DNA of 64,000 nt. It comes from Acidobacteriota bacterium. Its GTDB lineage: Bacteria; Acidobacteriota; Terriglobia; Acidiferrales; UBA7541. The stretch spans positions 1 through 64,000 of the forward strand of contig QHYK01000053.1 of NCBI GenBank assembly GCA_003224085.1. Reading direction: 5' to 3'. Below are positions 1-8,542 of the stretch, in pieces. Each line of letters starts with the position of its first letter. Positions within the stretch are counted from its first letter, which is position 1. The translations under genes were made by a program, and so were the position numbers. The notes under the pieces are model-generated. The model saw only the letters and a list, made by a program, of their open reading frames with translations, was not told where the DNA came from and searched no databases.

Positions 1-1770
1 CCCCTTGTCGTCCTCATCAAAGGTGAGGATCAGCAAGCCGTCACCCCCCGGTTGAAAATAGCTGCTCGCCAGGAGTGGGCCGATTTCGGTCTTCAGCCAG
101 GTGTCGTACGTGCCGATCGAGCAGTCATGGGCGTCATCGCAGCCGTTCGGCGCCAGCCAGGAAAAATTGGGCAGCGTATGATTGGCCAGGTCGGTGGCGA
201 ATTGGCTGAAGCAAACAAAATTCGCCTTGTTAATGTTCGTAAAGTACTTGAGCGGATCGTGGCGGACGAAATAGGCGCCGCTCTTCAAGCCTCCACAGCC
301 GCTGATGTTCGGGTCGCTCTCGACGTAGTCTTTCCAGGTTTTGCCCGCCTGCTCCACCTCGTGGGCGATGTTGTCAATCGACAGCGGCAGACTGGAGGGG
401 GAAGCGCTATCGTTGTTAGTGGGGATCACGCCGCTGGCCAAGTTCAAGTCGTTGCCAATCGAAGGATGGGTATCGGCCCAATAATGCAGGGACACCCCGT
501 ACTGGTTGGCGAGGGAGGTCAGGTACGGCATGGTGCTGCTGCTATAGGTGCTGCTAAAGCTCGTGTTCTCTCCTTCGACAATAAAGACGTGCCCGAACTG
601 CGGCATCGTGCCCGCCGCGTTCACGGTGAGCGTGGCTGCATTGCTGGTCACGTTCCCCGCGACGTTGCTGACCACCACAACGAACTGCGCGCTATTGTCC
701 GCAGAGGTCGTTGCGGGCGTGGTGTAGGTCGCGGAAGTCGCTCCAGTGATGGCCGTGGCGTTCTTCTGCCACTTGTAACTGAGCGGCGCGGTGCCTGTGG
801 CCACCACGGTGAACGTGGCCGTCTGCCCCACCGTCACCGTTTGGTTGGCTGGCTGCGTGGTGATCGTGGGCGCCGTCGCACTGGAGTTCACCGTGAGCGT
901 GGCCGCATTGCTGGTCACGCTTCCTACCGAGTTGTTCACCATGACAACAAACTGCGCGCTATTGTCCGCAGAGGTCGTTGCGGGCGTGGTGTAGGTCGCG
1001 GAAGTCGCTCCAGTGATGGCCGTGCCATTCTTCTGCCACTGGTAACTGAGCGGCGCGGTGCCTGTGGCCACCACGGTGAACGCAGCCGTCTGCCCCACCG
1101 TCACCGTCTGGTTGGCCGGCTGCGTGGTGATCGTGGGCGCCGTCGCACTGGCGCTCACGGTGAGCGTGGCCGCATTGCTGGTCACGCTTCCTGCGGAGTT
1201 GCTGACCACCACAACGAACTGCGCGCCATTGTCCGCGGAGGTCGTCGCGGGCGTCATATAGCTGGCCGAGGTCGCTCCGCTGATGGCCGTGCCGTTCTTC
1301 TGCCACTGGTAACCGAGCGGCGCCGTCCCTGTGGCCACTACGGTGAACGTGGCCGTCTGTCCCACCGTCACCGTCTGGTTGGTCGGCTGCGTGGTCATCG
1401 TGGGCGCCGTCGCTGCCGCATTCACCGTAAGCGTGGCCGCACTGCTGGTCACGCTGCCCGCGGGGTCGCTCACCACGACGACGAACTGCGCGCCGTTGTC
1501 CGCGGAGGTCGTCGCGGGCGTGGTATAGACGGCCGCGGTCGCTCCGCTGATGGCCGTGGCGTTCTTCTGCCATTGATAACTCAATGGCGCGGCGCCCGTG
1601 GCCACCACGCTGAACGTGGCCGCCTGCCCTGGTGTCACCATCTGGTTGGTTGGCTGCGTGCTGATTGACGGCATCACTGCACTTGTGCTAGCAACAGTCC
1701 CGCTGCACCCGGCAGTCACAATCCCTATTGCGAGCAGCAAAAAGAGCAAGACTACTCCAAAACGATTCAT
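1..1770 (-). CDS. Partial Ig-repeat lipoprotein with C-terminal phosphoesterase domain
   Basis: The minus-strand frame is open from an ATG at 1770 (AAGAAGGA-type ribosome site just upstream) to the left edge, so 590 codons are visible and the 3' end is missing. The first 21 residues form a lipoprotein signal ending in TAGC. Residues about 36-385 are four near-identical Ig-like repeats of 89 residues, each with a YQWQKN or YKWQKN core. From residue about 390 the protein matches the PF04185 phosphoesterase family (acid phosphatase/phospholipase C-like): GHVFIVEGEN metal-site start, YWADTHPSIGN around the nucleophile region, and LLILTFDEDD at the edge. Likely a surface-anchored phosphomonoesterase or phospholipase; the substrate cannot be told. 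Longer plus-strand frames across this stretch are antisense shadows of the repeats. Confidence 0.85.
   Translation of the reverse strand, partial: MNRFGVVLLFLLLAIGIVTAGCSGTVASTSAVMPSISTQPTNQMVTPGQAATFSVVATGAAPLSYQWQKNATAISGATAAVYTTPATTSADNGAQFVVVVSDPAGSVTSSAATLTVNAAATAPTMTTQPTNQTVTVGQTATFTVVATGTAPLGYQWQKNGTAISGATSASYMTPATTSADNGAQFVVVVSNSAGSVTSNAATLTVSASATAPTITTQPANQTVTVGQTAAFTVVATGTAPLSYQWQKNGTAITGATSATYTTPATTSADNSAQFVVMVNNSVGSVTSNAATLTVNSSATAPTITTQPANQTVTVGQTATFTVVATGTAPLSYKWQKNATAITGATSATYTTPATTSADNSAQFVVVVSNVAGNVTSNAATLTVNAAGTMPQFGHVFIVEGENTSFSSTYSSSTMPYLTSLANQYGVSLHYWADTHPSIGNDLNLASGVIPTNNDSASPSSLPLSIDNIAHEVEQAGKTWKDYVESDPNISGCGGLKSGAYFVRHDPLKYFTNINKANFVCFSQFATDLANHTLPNFSWLAPNGCDDAHDCSIGTYDTWLKTEIGPLLASSYFQPGGDGLLILTFDEDDKG
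610..1677 (-). repeat. Four tandem 267-bp Ig-domain repeats
   Basis: Direct repeats with an exact period of 267 bp (89 codons). For example, a GTGGCCACC-type anchor recurs at about 798, 1065, 1332 and 1599. The copies differ by scattered substitutions but keep reading frame and length, as expected for tandem Ig-like domains expanded by unequal recombination. They encode the stalk of the phosphoesterase lipoprotein. Confidence 0.9.
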
Positions 1771-2192
1771 ACCCAAATCCTTCTTTCTTAATTTTGTATT
1801 CCCCGGCACGCGGCTGGCTTAGAAGGTGAGAGAAATCGACCAAAGTTGAGATTTTGGTTAGCCCGCCCGCCCTAGCTCATCCCTTGATTGGCTGGATTGC
1901 TGAGGTTAAATCCCGCTTCTCGAAGCGTCAACTGTTCAAAAGACCAAAAACAGGGTTTGGACTTGTTTGGCCTCTAGTACAGGGTAGCAACTCGTACCGG
2001 GCCCCGCTCGGGGCAGGCTTCAGCTGACGCACGCGTCCTGGAGTGTTAGTGAGCGCAGCGAAGAATCGTAAGGTTGTTGTGGTTCTTGCTCTTGGTCAGA
2101 GATAAGACTTCAGAGGAAGTAAATCTTCCAGCTCGTCAGGTTGGCTGCGAGGTTCTTCAGCAGTTGTTCCAAACGGATCGCCCCTTGCCGGG
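1771..2192. other. Gene-free stretch with a small GC hairpin
   Basis: No convincing gene lies between the lipoprotein start and the ABC transporter stop. A perfect hairpin (GCCCCG, CT loop, CGGGGC) sits at 2001-2014, downstream of the minus-strand ABC gene. It has no T-run on either side, so I do not call it a terminator. The region near 1771-1800 carries the lipoprotein's ribosome site. Confidence 0.5.
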
Positions 2193-4289
2193 TTAGTTTC
2201 CGGATTTATTGGCGTGAAGAACTGCCTGTTCGCGAGGAGAGATCTGGAGTCGATAAAGATGAGCGTACCGGCCGTTGCGGGCCAGGAGTTCTGCGTGCGT
2301 GCCTTCCTCGACAATGCGCGCACCGTCGAGCACGATTATGCGATCAGCCAGGCGCACGGTGCTGAGACGGTGGGCGATGATGAGGGTAGTGCGTCCAGCC
2401 GCGGCGCGCTCAAGCGCGTTCATGACGGCGCGCTCGGCAATGGCATCCAAACCACTCGTGGGCTCATCCAGAATCAAAATGGGCGCGTTGCGTAACACGG
2501 CGCGAGCGATAGCAATTCGCTGTTTCTGCCCGCCGGACAAAGTGGTTCCCCTCTCTCCCACGCGGGTGTCGTAGCCTCCCGGAAGCCGGCGAATGAACTC
2601 GTCCGCGTTTGCCGTGGCAGCAGCGGCGCAAATTTCTTCGTCGGTCGCCTCCGTCCGACCGAATGCGATGTTGTCCCGGATGGTACCACTCAAAAGCAGT
2701 GAATCCTGGAGGACCAAACTGATCTGTTCGCGGAGAGAGTGAAGGGAATAATTCCGAATGTCTTCTCCGTCGATCAAGACGGCGCCCTCGGTGGGGTCGT
2801 AAAAGCGAGGAACTAAGCTCACGAGCGTGCTCTTCCCGGCCCCGGTGGCCCCGACAATCGCCAGCTTCTGTCCCGGTGCGATGGAAAGGTTGATCTTAGA
2901 GAGAACTGCGACGCCTGCTTCGTACTCGAACGACACGTTGCGAAATTCGATGGCTCCCTTGAATTGTGGGGCCGGCCGCGCGCGTTTGCGGTCTCTGACC
3001 TCACTGCGATGCTGTAAAACCTCGACGATCCGTTCGGCGCCTACACTGGCCTTCGTGAAAGTATTCGCCGAGCGCGAAATAGCCTTCATAGGAGTGTAGA
3101 AGCTATTTACGTAGGCGAAGAAAATGATCACGTCGCCGGTCGTGAGCTGGCCGGTAAGGACGCACCTGGCCCCGTACCACATCACCATGGCCAGTCCTAT
3201 GGCCGATAAGAAATCCACCACCGGGGCGATGCGCGCCTGATAGCGCACGCTCTCCAGGAACGCCTGAAGGGTGTTTTCGCTTTGGGCCTGGAAGCGGTCG
3301 TCGATCTGATCCTCTTGCGCCAGCCCTTGTACGATGCGAATGGAAGCCAGTGTTTCCTGGGCGAGAGCGGCCAGCAGTCCCGTGCTGGCGCGAGCTTTGC
3401 GCGTTGCGCGCTTGATGAGGAGCTTGTGGCGATAAACGATCCAGAACATCAACGGGGAGACCGAGAGAGTAGCGAGAGCGAACCTCCAGTTGACCCAGAA
3501 CATCAGGATCGCCATTCCGGTCAGCAACAGTGTGTTAGTGCAGAAAACGACGACGCCGTTGGTGATGAAGTCTTGAATCGACTGAATGTCGGAAGTCAAC
3601 CGGGTAGTCAGGTCGCCCGTCCGCTGAGTATCGTGGAAACGCAGGGACAGACGTTGCATGTGTCCGAACAGTTCCCGGCGCAGGTCACAGACAAAGCGCT
3701 GACCAATGTTACCTATAATTCTTGTATACCAGTAAGCGGTCAGACCAGTGATGACTGCGATGAGGAGTACCGCTGCGCAACACCCATACACGATGTGCAT
3801 GTTCGTGAACCGCGCGGCGTCTAGCCACTGGTGGAACAGAGGCACGCGCGTTGGTTTATGGGAAAGTACGCGATCGACGACCACTTTGAGAGGCCAGGGA
3901 CGCATGACGCCGAGCACAGCCTCCAGCACTATCCCGAGGAAGGCGACCAAAATTTTTCCCCAGTAGGGACGAAAAAGATGCAGGAAGTAAGGAAGGCTTT
4001 TGTCGACACCCAAAAAATTGGTCTGACTCAGCATCTGCCAGGTTTTTGCTATTTTCGGAATCCGCGGTGCGAACCGGGCCGGCACCTCTTGCCGAGATTC
4101 GAGCCCTGCGCGCTCGGTTTCCGTCGACCGAGGAGGTTCACCTGGCATCAAGTCGACAGCCGAAGGCTTAGTCCCATTGTTCTCGCTCCTTTCAGACGCC
4201 GAGAACACTGTCGAAGGAGGCTCGCCAGACCAACCTGGGTAGGCCTTGTCTAAGGCTCTTAGGAAGGCCTCCTTATATGCTTGTCTCAT
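2193..4289 (-). CDS. ABC transporter, fused membrane and ATPase domains (MsbA-like exporter)
   Basis: A half-transporter of the lipid/polysaccharide exporter type. About 105 residues of unrelated N-terminal sequence precede a six-helix membrane domain (from about residue 105, YFLHLFRPYWGK), followed by the ATPase. Visible motifs are Walker A GATGAGKST (Lys about 486), signature LSGGQKQR and Walker B ILILDEPTSGLD with a downstream IAHRLST switch His. The protein would work as a homodimer in the inner membrane. The start is uncertain: a TTG lies two codons upstream, and internal starts near residue 85 would give the usual length of about 580-600. It is divergent from the glycosyltransferase genes, so export of a lipid-linked glycan or exopolysaccharide intermediate is plausible but not shown. 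Confidence 0.88.
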   Translation of the reverse strand: MRQAYKEAFLRALDKAYPGWSGEPPSTVFSASERSENNGTKPSAVDLMPGEPPRSTETERAGLESRQEVPARFAPRIPKIAKTWQMLSQTNFLGVDKSLPYFLHLFRPYWGKILVAFLGIVLEAVLGVMRPWPLKVVVDRVLSHKPTRVPLFHQWLDAARFTNMHIVYGCCAAVLLIAVITGLTAYWYTRIIGNIGQRFVCDLRRELFGHMQRLSLRFHDTQRTGDLTTRLTSDIQSIQDFITNGVVVFCTNTLLLTGMAILMFWVNWRFALATLSVSPLMFWIVYRHKLLIKRATRKARASTGLLAALAQETLASIRIVQGLAQEDQIDDRFQAQSENTLQAFLESVRYQARIAPVVDFLSAIGLAMVMWYGARCVLTGQLTTGDVIIFFAYVNSFYTPMKAISRSANTFTKASVGAERIVEVLQHRSEVRDRKRARPAPQFKGAIEFRNVSFEYEAGVAVLSKINLSIAPGQKLAIVGATGAGKSTLVSLVPRFYDPTEGAVLIDGEDIRNYSLHSLREQISLVLQDSLLLSGTIRDNIAFGRTEATDEEICAAAATANADEFIRRLPGGYDTRVGERGTTLSGGQKQRIAIARAVLRNAPILILDEPTSGLDAIAERAVMNALERAAAGRTTLIIAHRLSTVRLADRIIVLDGARIVEEGTHAELLARNGRYAHLYRLQISPREQAVLHANKSGN

Positions 4290-5337
4290 ATTCAAGTTTT
4301 CGACTCCGCGAAGCGCTCAGCTTCCTCCAAACAGCCTGTTCGTTCCTATCTTCCAGTGTTGTTCTGCCGCACCACTCGCTTCCAAATGTATCCTCCACGC
4401 AGTCGATTCGTGCGAAAGGCCCGGAAGTAACCGACCGCTCGCCGAGTGGATAAAATCTCGCTCGATGGCCACCGGGTTCGCCCCGTCACAAATGTTGCCT
4501 ATCGATCGTCGCCTGGCTGTTCGTTTGGCAAAACAATATCCATCCCAAGCTGCGGATTATGACACGGGATCAAAAGCTCTGGAGACAAGGAAATCCCATC
4601 TAGTGACCACGTTTCCGTTTTCCTTTTTGTTGTGGTCATTTAGATGCACCGTCCTCCCTGTCATTGCAAGTTCTTCCGTCGGGCATTCGTTGTTGTTGTC
4701 GGGGGGATTGTTTGCGAAGCCTGGAACAGGCACCTTCTGGCTTGGCTTTTTCGCCTGCACACCTGCAGGTGACGCGCCCCCCCCTCAAGGGCCACCCGAA
4801 ACTTGGGTAAGGCTAGTCGGCTAGGCCTTTTGCGATGTTCGCAAATCCTACGGTCATACATGAGTTTGCTAGATATACGGTAACAAGCAAGCGGGCTTTC
4901 CCCGGAGAATCCTTGCGGAGATGCATGCAAAGCAGCGTAAGTTTTTTTATTTAGTGCCACGAGTTGCCTCAACCAAGTGATCCGGGATGGACCTGCGAGA
5001 AACGACCTACCGATGAATCTACTCACCGCATTTGAAGTGTTTCCTCGATTGTCGACAGCTTTGGTTTTTGTACGATGAGCGAAGGGAGTTTGCGTATCCG
5101 GGACGCAGTATCAGCTCCTCGCCAAAATCACACGGCACGCCAGGCTATCGGGGAAAGTAAGTAAACGCGACGCTTCGTCGGGGGCAAAGACCGTTGGGTT
5201 ATACGCAAGCAAACCAGCACAGGCGGAGATCAGAAGGTGGGCTAACAGCTCACAACATGCAGGGACTCGTCGGGTCGTGGGGGGCCCCTAAGCGGGAACG
5301 ATCGGGTTGGACAAATCCCCACAGCCTTCGCGAGAAG
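4290..5337. other. About 1 kb with no convincing gene between divergent transporter and glycosyltransferase
   Basis: Short open frames on both strands here have no recognisable domains and protein-unlike composition. The stretch contains a perfect hairpin, TTTGCGA-TGT-TCGCAAA, at 4829-4845, and an AT-rich tract around 4938-4952. As the divergent intergenic region it probably holds promoters for both flanking genes and possibly a long leader for the exopolysaccharide operon, but I cannot place promoter boxes with confidence. Confidence 0.45.
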
Positions 5338-6588
5338 ATGCAATCAAACGGAAAACCTAACGTGGGGTATGTCGTAAGCGCGTGGCCGCGGCTCTCGGAG
5401 ACCTTCATCCTCAACGAAGTGATCAGCATAGAGCGACTAGGAGTTCGCTTGCGGATTTTTACCACGAAGGAGGCCGAGGGCAAGGTTGCCAACACCAAAG
5501 CGTCCGAGGTACATGCGCCGGTGACCTGTCTCTCGCTTAAGCACAACCCTCGGGCGATTGGGCAATCCTGTATCCGGTTGTTTTTGAGGCAGCCTGTCCG
5601 CTTCTGCCAAACCGTGCTCCGGGCGTTGCGATACCGGCGATGGGGCGTTCTTCGATGCTTCTTCCAGGCGACTTACTTGGCTGAAATACTCGTTCGGGAA
5701 TCATTGACTCATCTGCACGCGCACTTTGCGCATGATCCAACCCTCGTCACTATGTTTGCCCATTATCTGACGGGAATTCCCTACAGCTTTACGGCCCATG
5801 CCAAAGACATTTACGTGAAAACGTCACCCAAGCTTCTTCGGGCCGAGGCCGAAACCGCGCAAGCCGTGGTCACCTGCACGGAGTACAACCGACGGTATCT
5901 ATCAACTCAGATCGGTTCAGCGAACAACGGAAAACTCCATTGTATTTATCATGGACTTGATCTCTCCGAGTTTAAGTTCTGCTCTCCATGGACGGTTGAT
6001 GGAGAGCCACCCGTGATTCTGTCGGTCGCTAGGCTGGTCGAGAAGAAGGGGCTGAGCGACCTCATCTCAGCTGCTGACATTCTTCGGCAGCGCGGTCGTC
6101 GCTTCCACGTCGAGATTGTGGGGGACGGCCCTCTACGACAGAGACTGGAAGAGCAGGTGAGACGGCTGGGTCTGAACGACCACGTAAGATTCCTGGGTCC
6201 CCTGCCTCACGAGAGGCTCTGTCGTATTTACCAGAGCGTTTGCGTCTTTGCGCTCCCCTGTGTCGTTGCCCCCGACGGTGACCGCGACGGCATTCCTAAC
6301 GTGTTGTTGGAGGCTATGGCTAGTGGGGTACCTGTGGTATCCACGCCGGTTTCGGGCATTCCCGAGGTAATTCGCGCAGAAGTGGAAGGCCTGCTTGTTC
6401 CCCCCAACAGCCCTCAAACGCTTGCCGACGCGCTGGACAAACTTCTCAACTCGGCAGAGTTACGAGAACAGCTGGCCCTTGCTGCCAGAGCCAAGATTGA
6501 AACTTGCTTTTCCATCGAGAGGAACTCGGCACAATTACTGTCTCTATTCCAGTCGGTGAGGGCGGATGAGAATACTCTATCTGTGTAA
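5338..6588 (+). CDS. GT4 glycosyltransferase (WcaL/AmsK-like)
   Basis: A GT-B fold glycosyltransferase of about 416 residues. It begins with the typical VGYVVSAWPRLSETFILNEV (residues about 8-27) acceptor-side motif of colanic-acid/amylovoran-type enzymes. The donor-binding domain contains ILSVARLVEKKG and the EX7E-like segment NVLLEAMASGVPVVSTPVSG. The reading frame is open further upstream to 5194, but the family N-terminus argues for ATG 5338. The ribosome site is weak, and ATG 5257 is an alternative. It likely adds a hexose to a lipid-linked exopolysaccharide precursor on the cytoplasmic face of the inner membrane. Its 3' end overlaps the next glycosyltransferase by 23 bp, so the two are translated together. 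Confidence 0.88.
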   Translation: MQSNGKPNVGYVVSAWPRLSETFILNEVISIERLGVRLRIFTTKEAEGKVANTKASEVHAPVTCLSLKHNPRAIGQSCIRLFLRQPVRFCQTVLRALRYRRWGVLRCFFQATYLAEILVRESLTHLHAHFAHDPTLVTMFAHYLTGIPYSFTAHAKDIYVKTSPKLLRAEAETAQAVVTCTEYNRRYLSTQIGSANNGKLHCIYHGLDLSEFKFCSPWTVDGEPPVILSVARLVEKKGLSDLISAADILRQRGRRFHVEIVGDGPLRQRLEEQVRRLGLNDHVRFLGPLPHERLCRIYQSVCVFALPCVVAPDGDRDGIPNVLLEAMASGVPVVSTPVSGIPEVIRAEVEGLLVPPNSPQTLADALDKLLNSAELREQLALAARAKIETCFSIERNSAQLLSLFQSVRADENTLSV

Positions 6589-7855
6589 CGATCCCGGTAT
6601 CGACGTGGCTGGGAAAAGCGGTGCAGCCATTCATATCCGGTCTTTCGCATGCGCTCTCACCGAGCTCGGTCACGAGGTTGCCATCGTGGCTTGCAGTCTG
6701 TCGGATTGCAGGCAGACCCTTGAGGAGGGGCTCCACACCATAATTTGGAGAGCACCGCTTTCTGCGTGGAACCGCGCGCTAGCTCAGGTCCTTAGGGCCT
6801 CCAACCGGACGATCGGCCGAACGCCACGGCGCAACCCAGATGCCGTGCGTGTCCTGCATAATCTGACGTTCTTCAAGGCGGCAAGGTGCGCTGCGAGGCA
6901 GTGGAATCCGGATTTCATTTATGAACGCTACAGTCTCTGGGCGGCGGCGGGCCTCCGCTTGGCCAAGAAGTTCTCTATTCCGCTTGTCCTTGAGGTCAAC
7001 GCGCCCTTCGCCTACGAGCAGCAGCACTATCGGGCGGGGGTGACCTGCCCTCCGCTGGCGCGTTGGGTCGAACGGATGATCTGGAGAAAGGCCCACTTAG
7101 TGATTCCTGTTTCGGAGTCACTGCACAGCCAATTGCGAAGAGCAAGGGTGGAGCCGGAGCGTATTCACGTGCTGCCCAACGCCGTGGATACGCGCTTGTT
7201 CCATACCGGCTTGGACGGCTCACTGGTGCGGCAACGTCTTAACCTTGAGGGGCGCTTTGTCGTCGGCTTTGTCGGTACGTTCAAACGTTGGCATGGCGTG
7301 GATTTGCTTCTCTCCGCGTTTCGGGAGCTGCACCGGGCCGATCCTTCGATCCACCTGCTCCTTGTTGGAGAGGGGCCATTGCGGTTGGAATTAGAGAAGG
7401 AAGTCCAAGACGCGGGGCTAACCAAAGCTGTGACCTTTACCGGGGCACTCGCTCATGAAGATATACCCCAGTATCTGGCCGCCATGGATGCCGCTGTTGC
7501 ACCTTACCCTGCTCTGGACAATTTCTACTTCTCTCCGTTGAAGCTCTTCGAATACATGGCAGCGGGTCGGGCGGTGATTGCAAGTCGGGTAGGACAAGCA
7601 GCAGAGGTTGTCGTTGATGGAGTTACGGGTCTGCTATTTGAGCCGGGTGATCGTGCGGATTTGGTCCGCTCGATCGCGCGGCTCCGAGACAACGCCGCGC
7701 TGCGTAAAGAACTTGGCCAAAAGGCCAGTGCTGCCTGCTCGGAGCGCACGTGGACCCATAACGCGGCCGAGGTCGTCGATCGTGTGGAGCCACTGATCAA
7801 ACGAAATAGGTCCTGGCCACAGCGCGCACCAGGGTTCGGGCAGTTCGCGCGCTGA
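6566..7855 (+). CDS. GT4 glycosyltransferase
   Basis: A 429-residue GT-B glycosyltransferase. The N-terminal domain opens with MRILYLCNDPGI and a GKSGAAIHIR nucleotide/acceptor loop. The C-terminal domain carries VGFVGTFKRWHGVDLLL and the catalytic/donor region SPLKLFEYMAAGRAVIAS. The start ATG lies inside the previous gene, preceded by GGTGAGGG. Family GT4 enzymes retain stereochemistry and use nucleotide-sugar donors; donor and acceptor cannot be read from sequence. It belongs to the exopolysaccharide operon. Confidence 0.88.
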   Translation: MRILYLCNDPGIDVAGKSGAAIHIRSFACALTELGHEVAIVACSLSDCRQTLEEGLHTIIWRAPLSAWNRALAQVLRASNRTIGRTPRRNPDAVRVLHNLTFFKAARCAARQWNPDFIYERYSLWAAAGLRLAKKFSIPLVLEVNAPFAYEQQHYRAGVTCPPLARWVERMIWRKAHLVIPVSESLHSQLRRARVEPERIHVLPNAVDTRLFHTGLDGSLVRQRLNLEGRFVVGFVGTFKRWHGVDLLLSAFRELHRADPSIHLLLVGEGPLRLELEKEVQDAGLTKAVTFTGALAHEDIPQYLAAMDAAVAPYPALDNFYFSPLKLFEYMAAGRAVIASRVGQAAEVVVDGVTGLLFEPGDRADLVRSIARLRDNAALRKELGQKASAACSERTWTHNAAEVVDRVEPLIKRNRSWPQRAPGFGQFAR

Positions 7856-7903
7856 GAATTAGCTTTTCTTTGTGCTCAATCGCGGCAGGAAGGAAGCCGA
7901 GAA

Positions 7904-8542
7904 ATGAACATGGCTGATGTACTCCCGGCGCGCGCCATTTCGGAGTCGATCCGATGGCTGTTGCTCTCCGCGGCAGCCCAAGAAGTGTTGGCGGATCAGC
8001 TGAGAGCAATTCTTCCTTCCGGGGCTGCCTTGGGGCCGTTCCGTCCGACGGAAGTGTGTTGCAAGCCCGGCCGCAAGATCACTGCCTATTACGAGACCTT
8101 TGTTACCACCAAAAGCTCTAAAGGACACTACGTCCGCCCTATCGCTGTAACTTGGGGACCGAATGCACACGCAGATCGGCACGAAGAGACGACCGTTCTC
8201 GCCAAGATACAAGCCGATGTGGGTTGTTTCCTGGCCGATTGGCAGTTTTGGAATCGCGCTTCCCGCCAGGCGGAATTAGACGAGATGCGCGAGACCTTCC
8301 TCGCGGGCTACGCCCCCGGTGTGCCCAAAGAGCGGTTGGTGCGCGCTCGCCTATACGAAGCGCTAGGGTTGATCAAATGCGCAGTTCGTCGGGTTCAACT
8401 TTTCGAGCACGATTGGGCCTCCCGTACGGCCGGGCTGGTTGGACGCGCCCAGGCCGTGCTCGACCATCTTCAATTTACCTTCGGCATACCGCGCTACGGC
8501 TCTGCCGCGACCACCGGTGAAGAAAGGAGGGAACTACGATGA
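7904..8542 (+). CDS. Shortened phosphotransferase-like protein lacking the catalytic core
   Basis: 212 residues. The first half (to about residue 108) resembles the N-lobe of aminoglycoside-phosphotransferase-like proteins of exopolysaccharide clusters (FRPTEVCCKPGRKITAYYE). The second half resembles the C-terminal helices of the same family (DVGCFLADWQFW, FLAGYAPG, LYEALGLIKCAVRR). The middle that should hold the HGD catalytic loop and the IDFD/IDWD metal motif is absent: the text runs straight from the N-lobe into the segment that normally follows that Asp motif. I read this as an in-frame internal deletion of about 150-200 residues, so kinase activity is unlikely. The stop overlaps the next gene's ATG (ATGA), and a strong AAAGGAGGG site for that gene lies inside this one. 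Confidence 0.6.
   Translation: MNMADVLPARAISESIRWLLLSAAAQEVLADQLRAILPSGAALGPFRPTEVCCKPGRKITAYYETFVTTKSSKGHYVRPIAVTWGPNAHADRHEETTVLAKIQADVGCFLADWQFWNRASRQAELDEMRETFLAGYAPGVPKERLVRARLYEALGLIKCAVRRVQLFEHDWASRTAGLVGRAQAVLDHLQFTFGIPRYGSAATTGEERRELR

Noticed and set aside
52-1668. Long plus-strand open frame rich in Arg and Gly
   Set aside because: It is the antisense of four Ig repeats; composition is protein-unlike and the minus strand gives a coherent lipoprotein.
2001-2014. GC hairpin as a terminator for the ABC transporter gene
   Set aside because: Perfect stem but no T-run on the relevant strand and about 180 bp past the stop.
4246-5026. Possible small genes on both strands in the 4.3-5.3 kb region
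   Set aside because: No domains, no good ribosome sites, and amino-acid composition unlike a protein.
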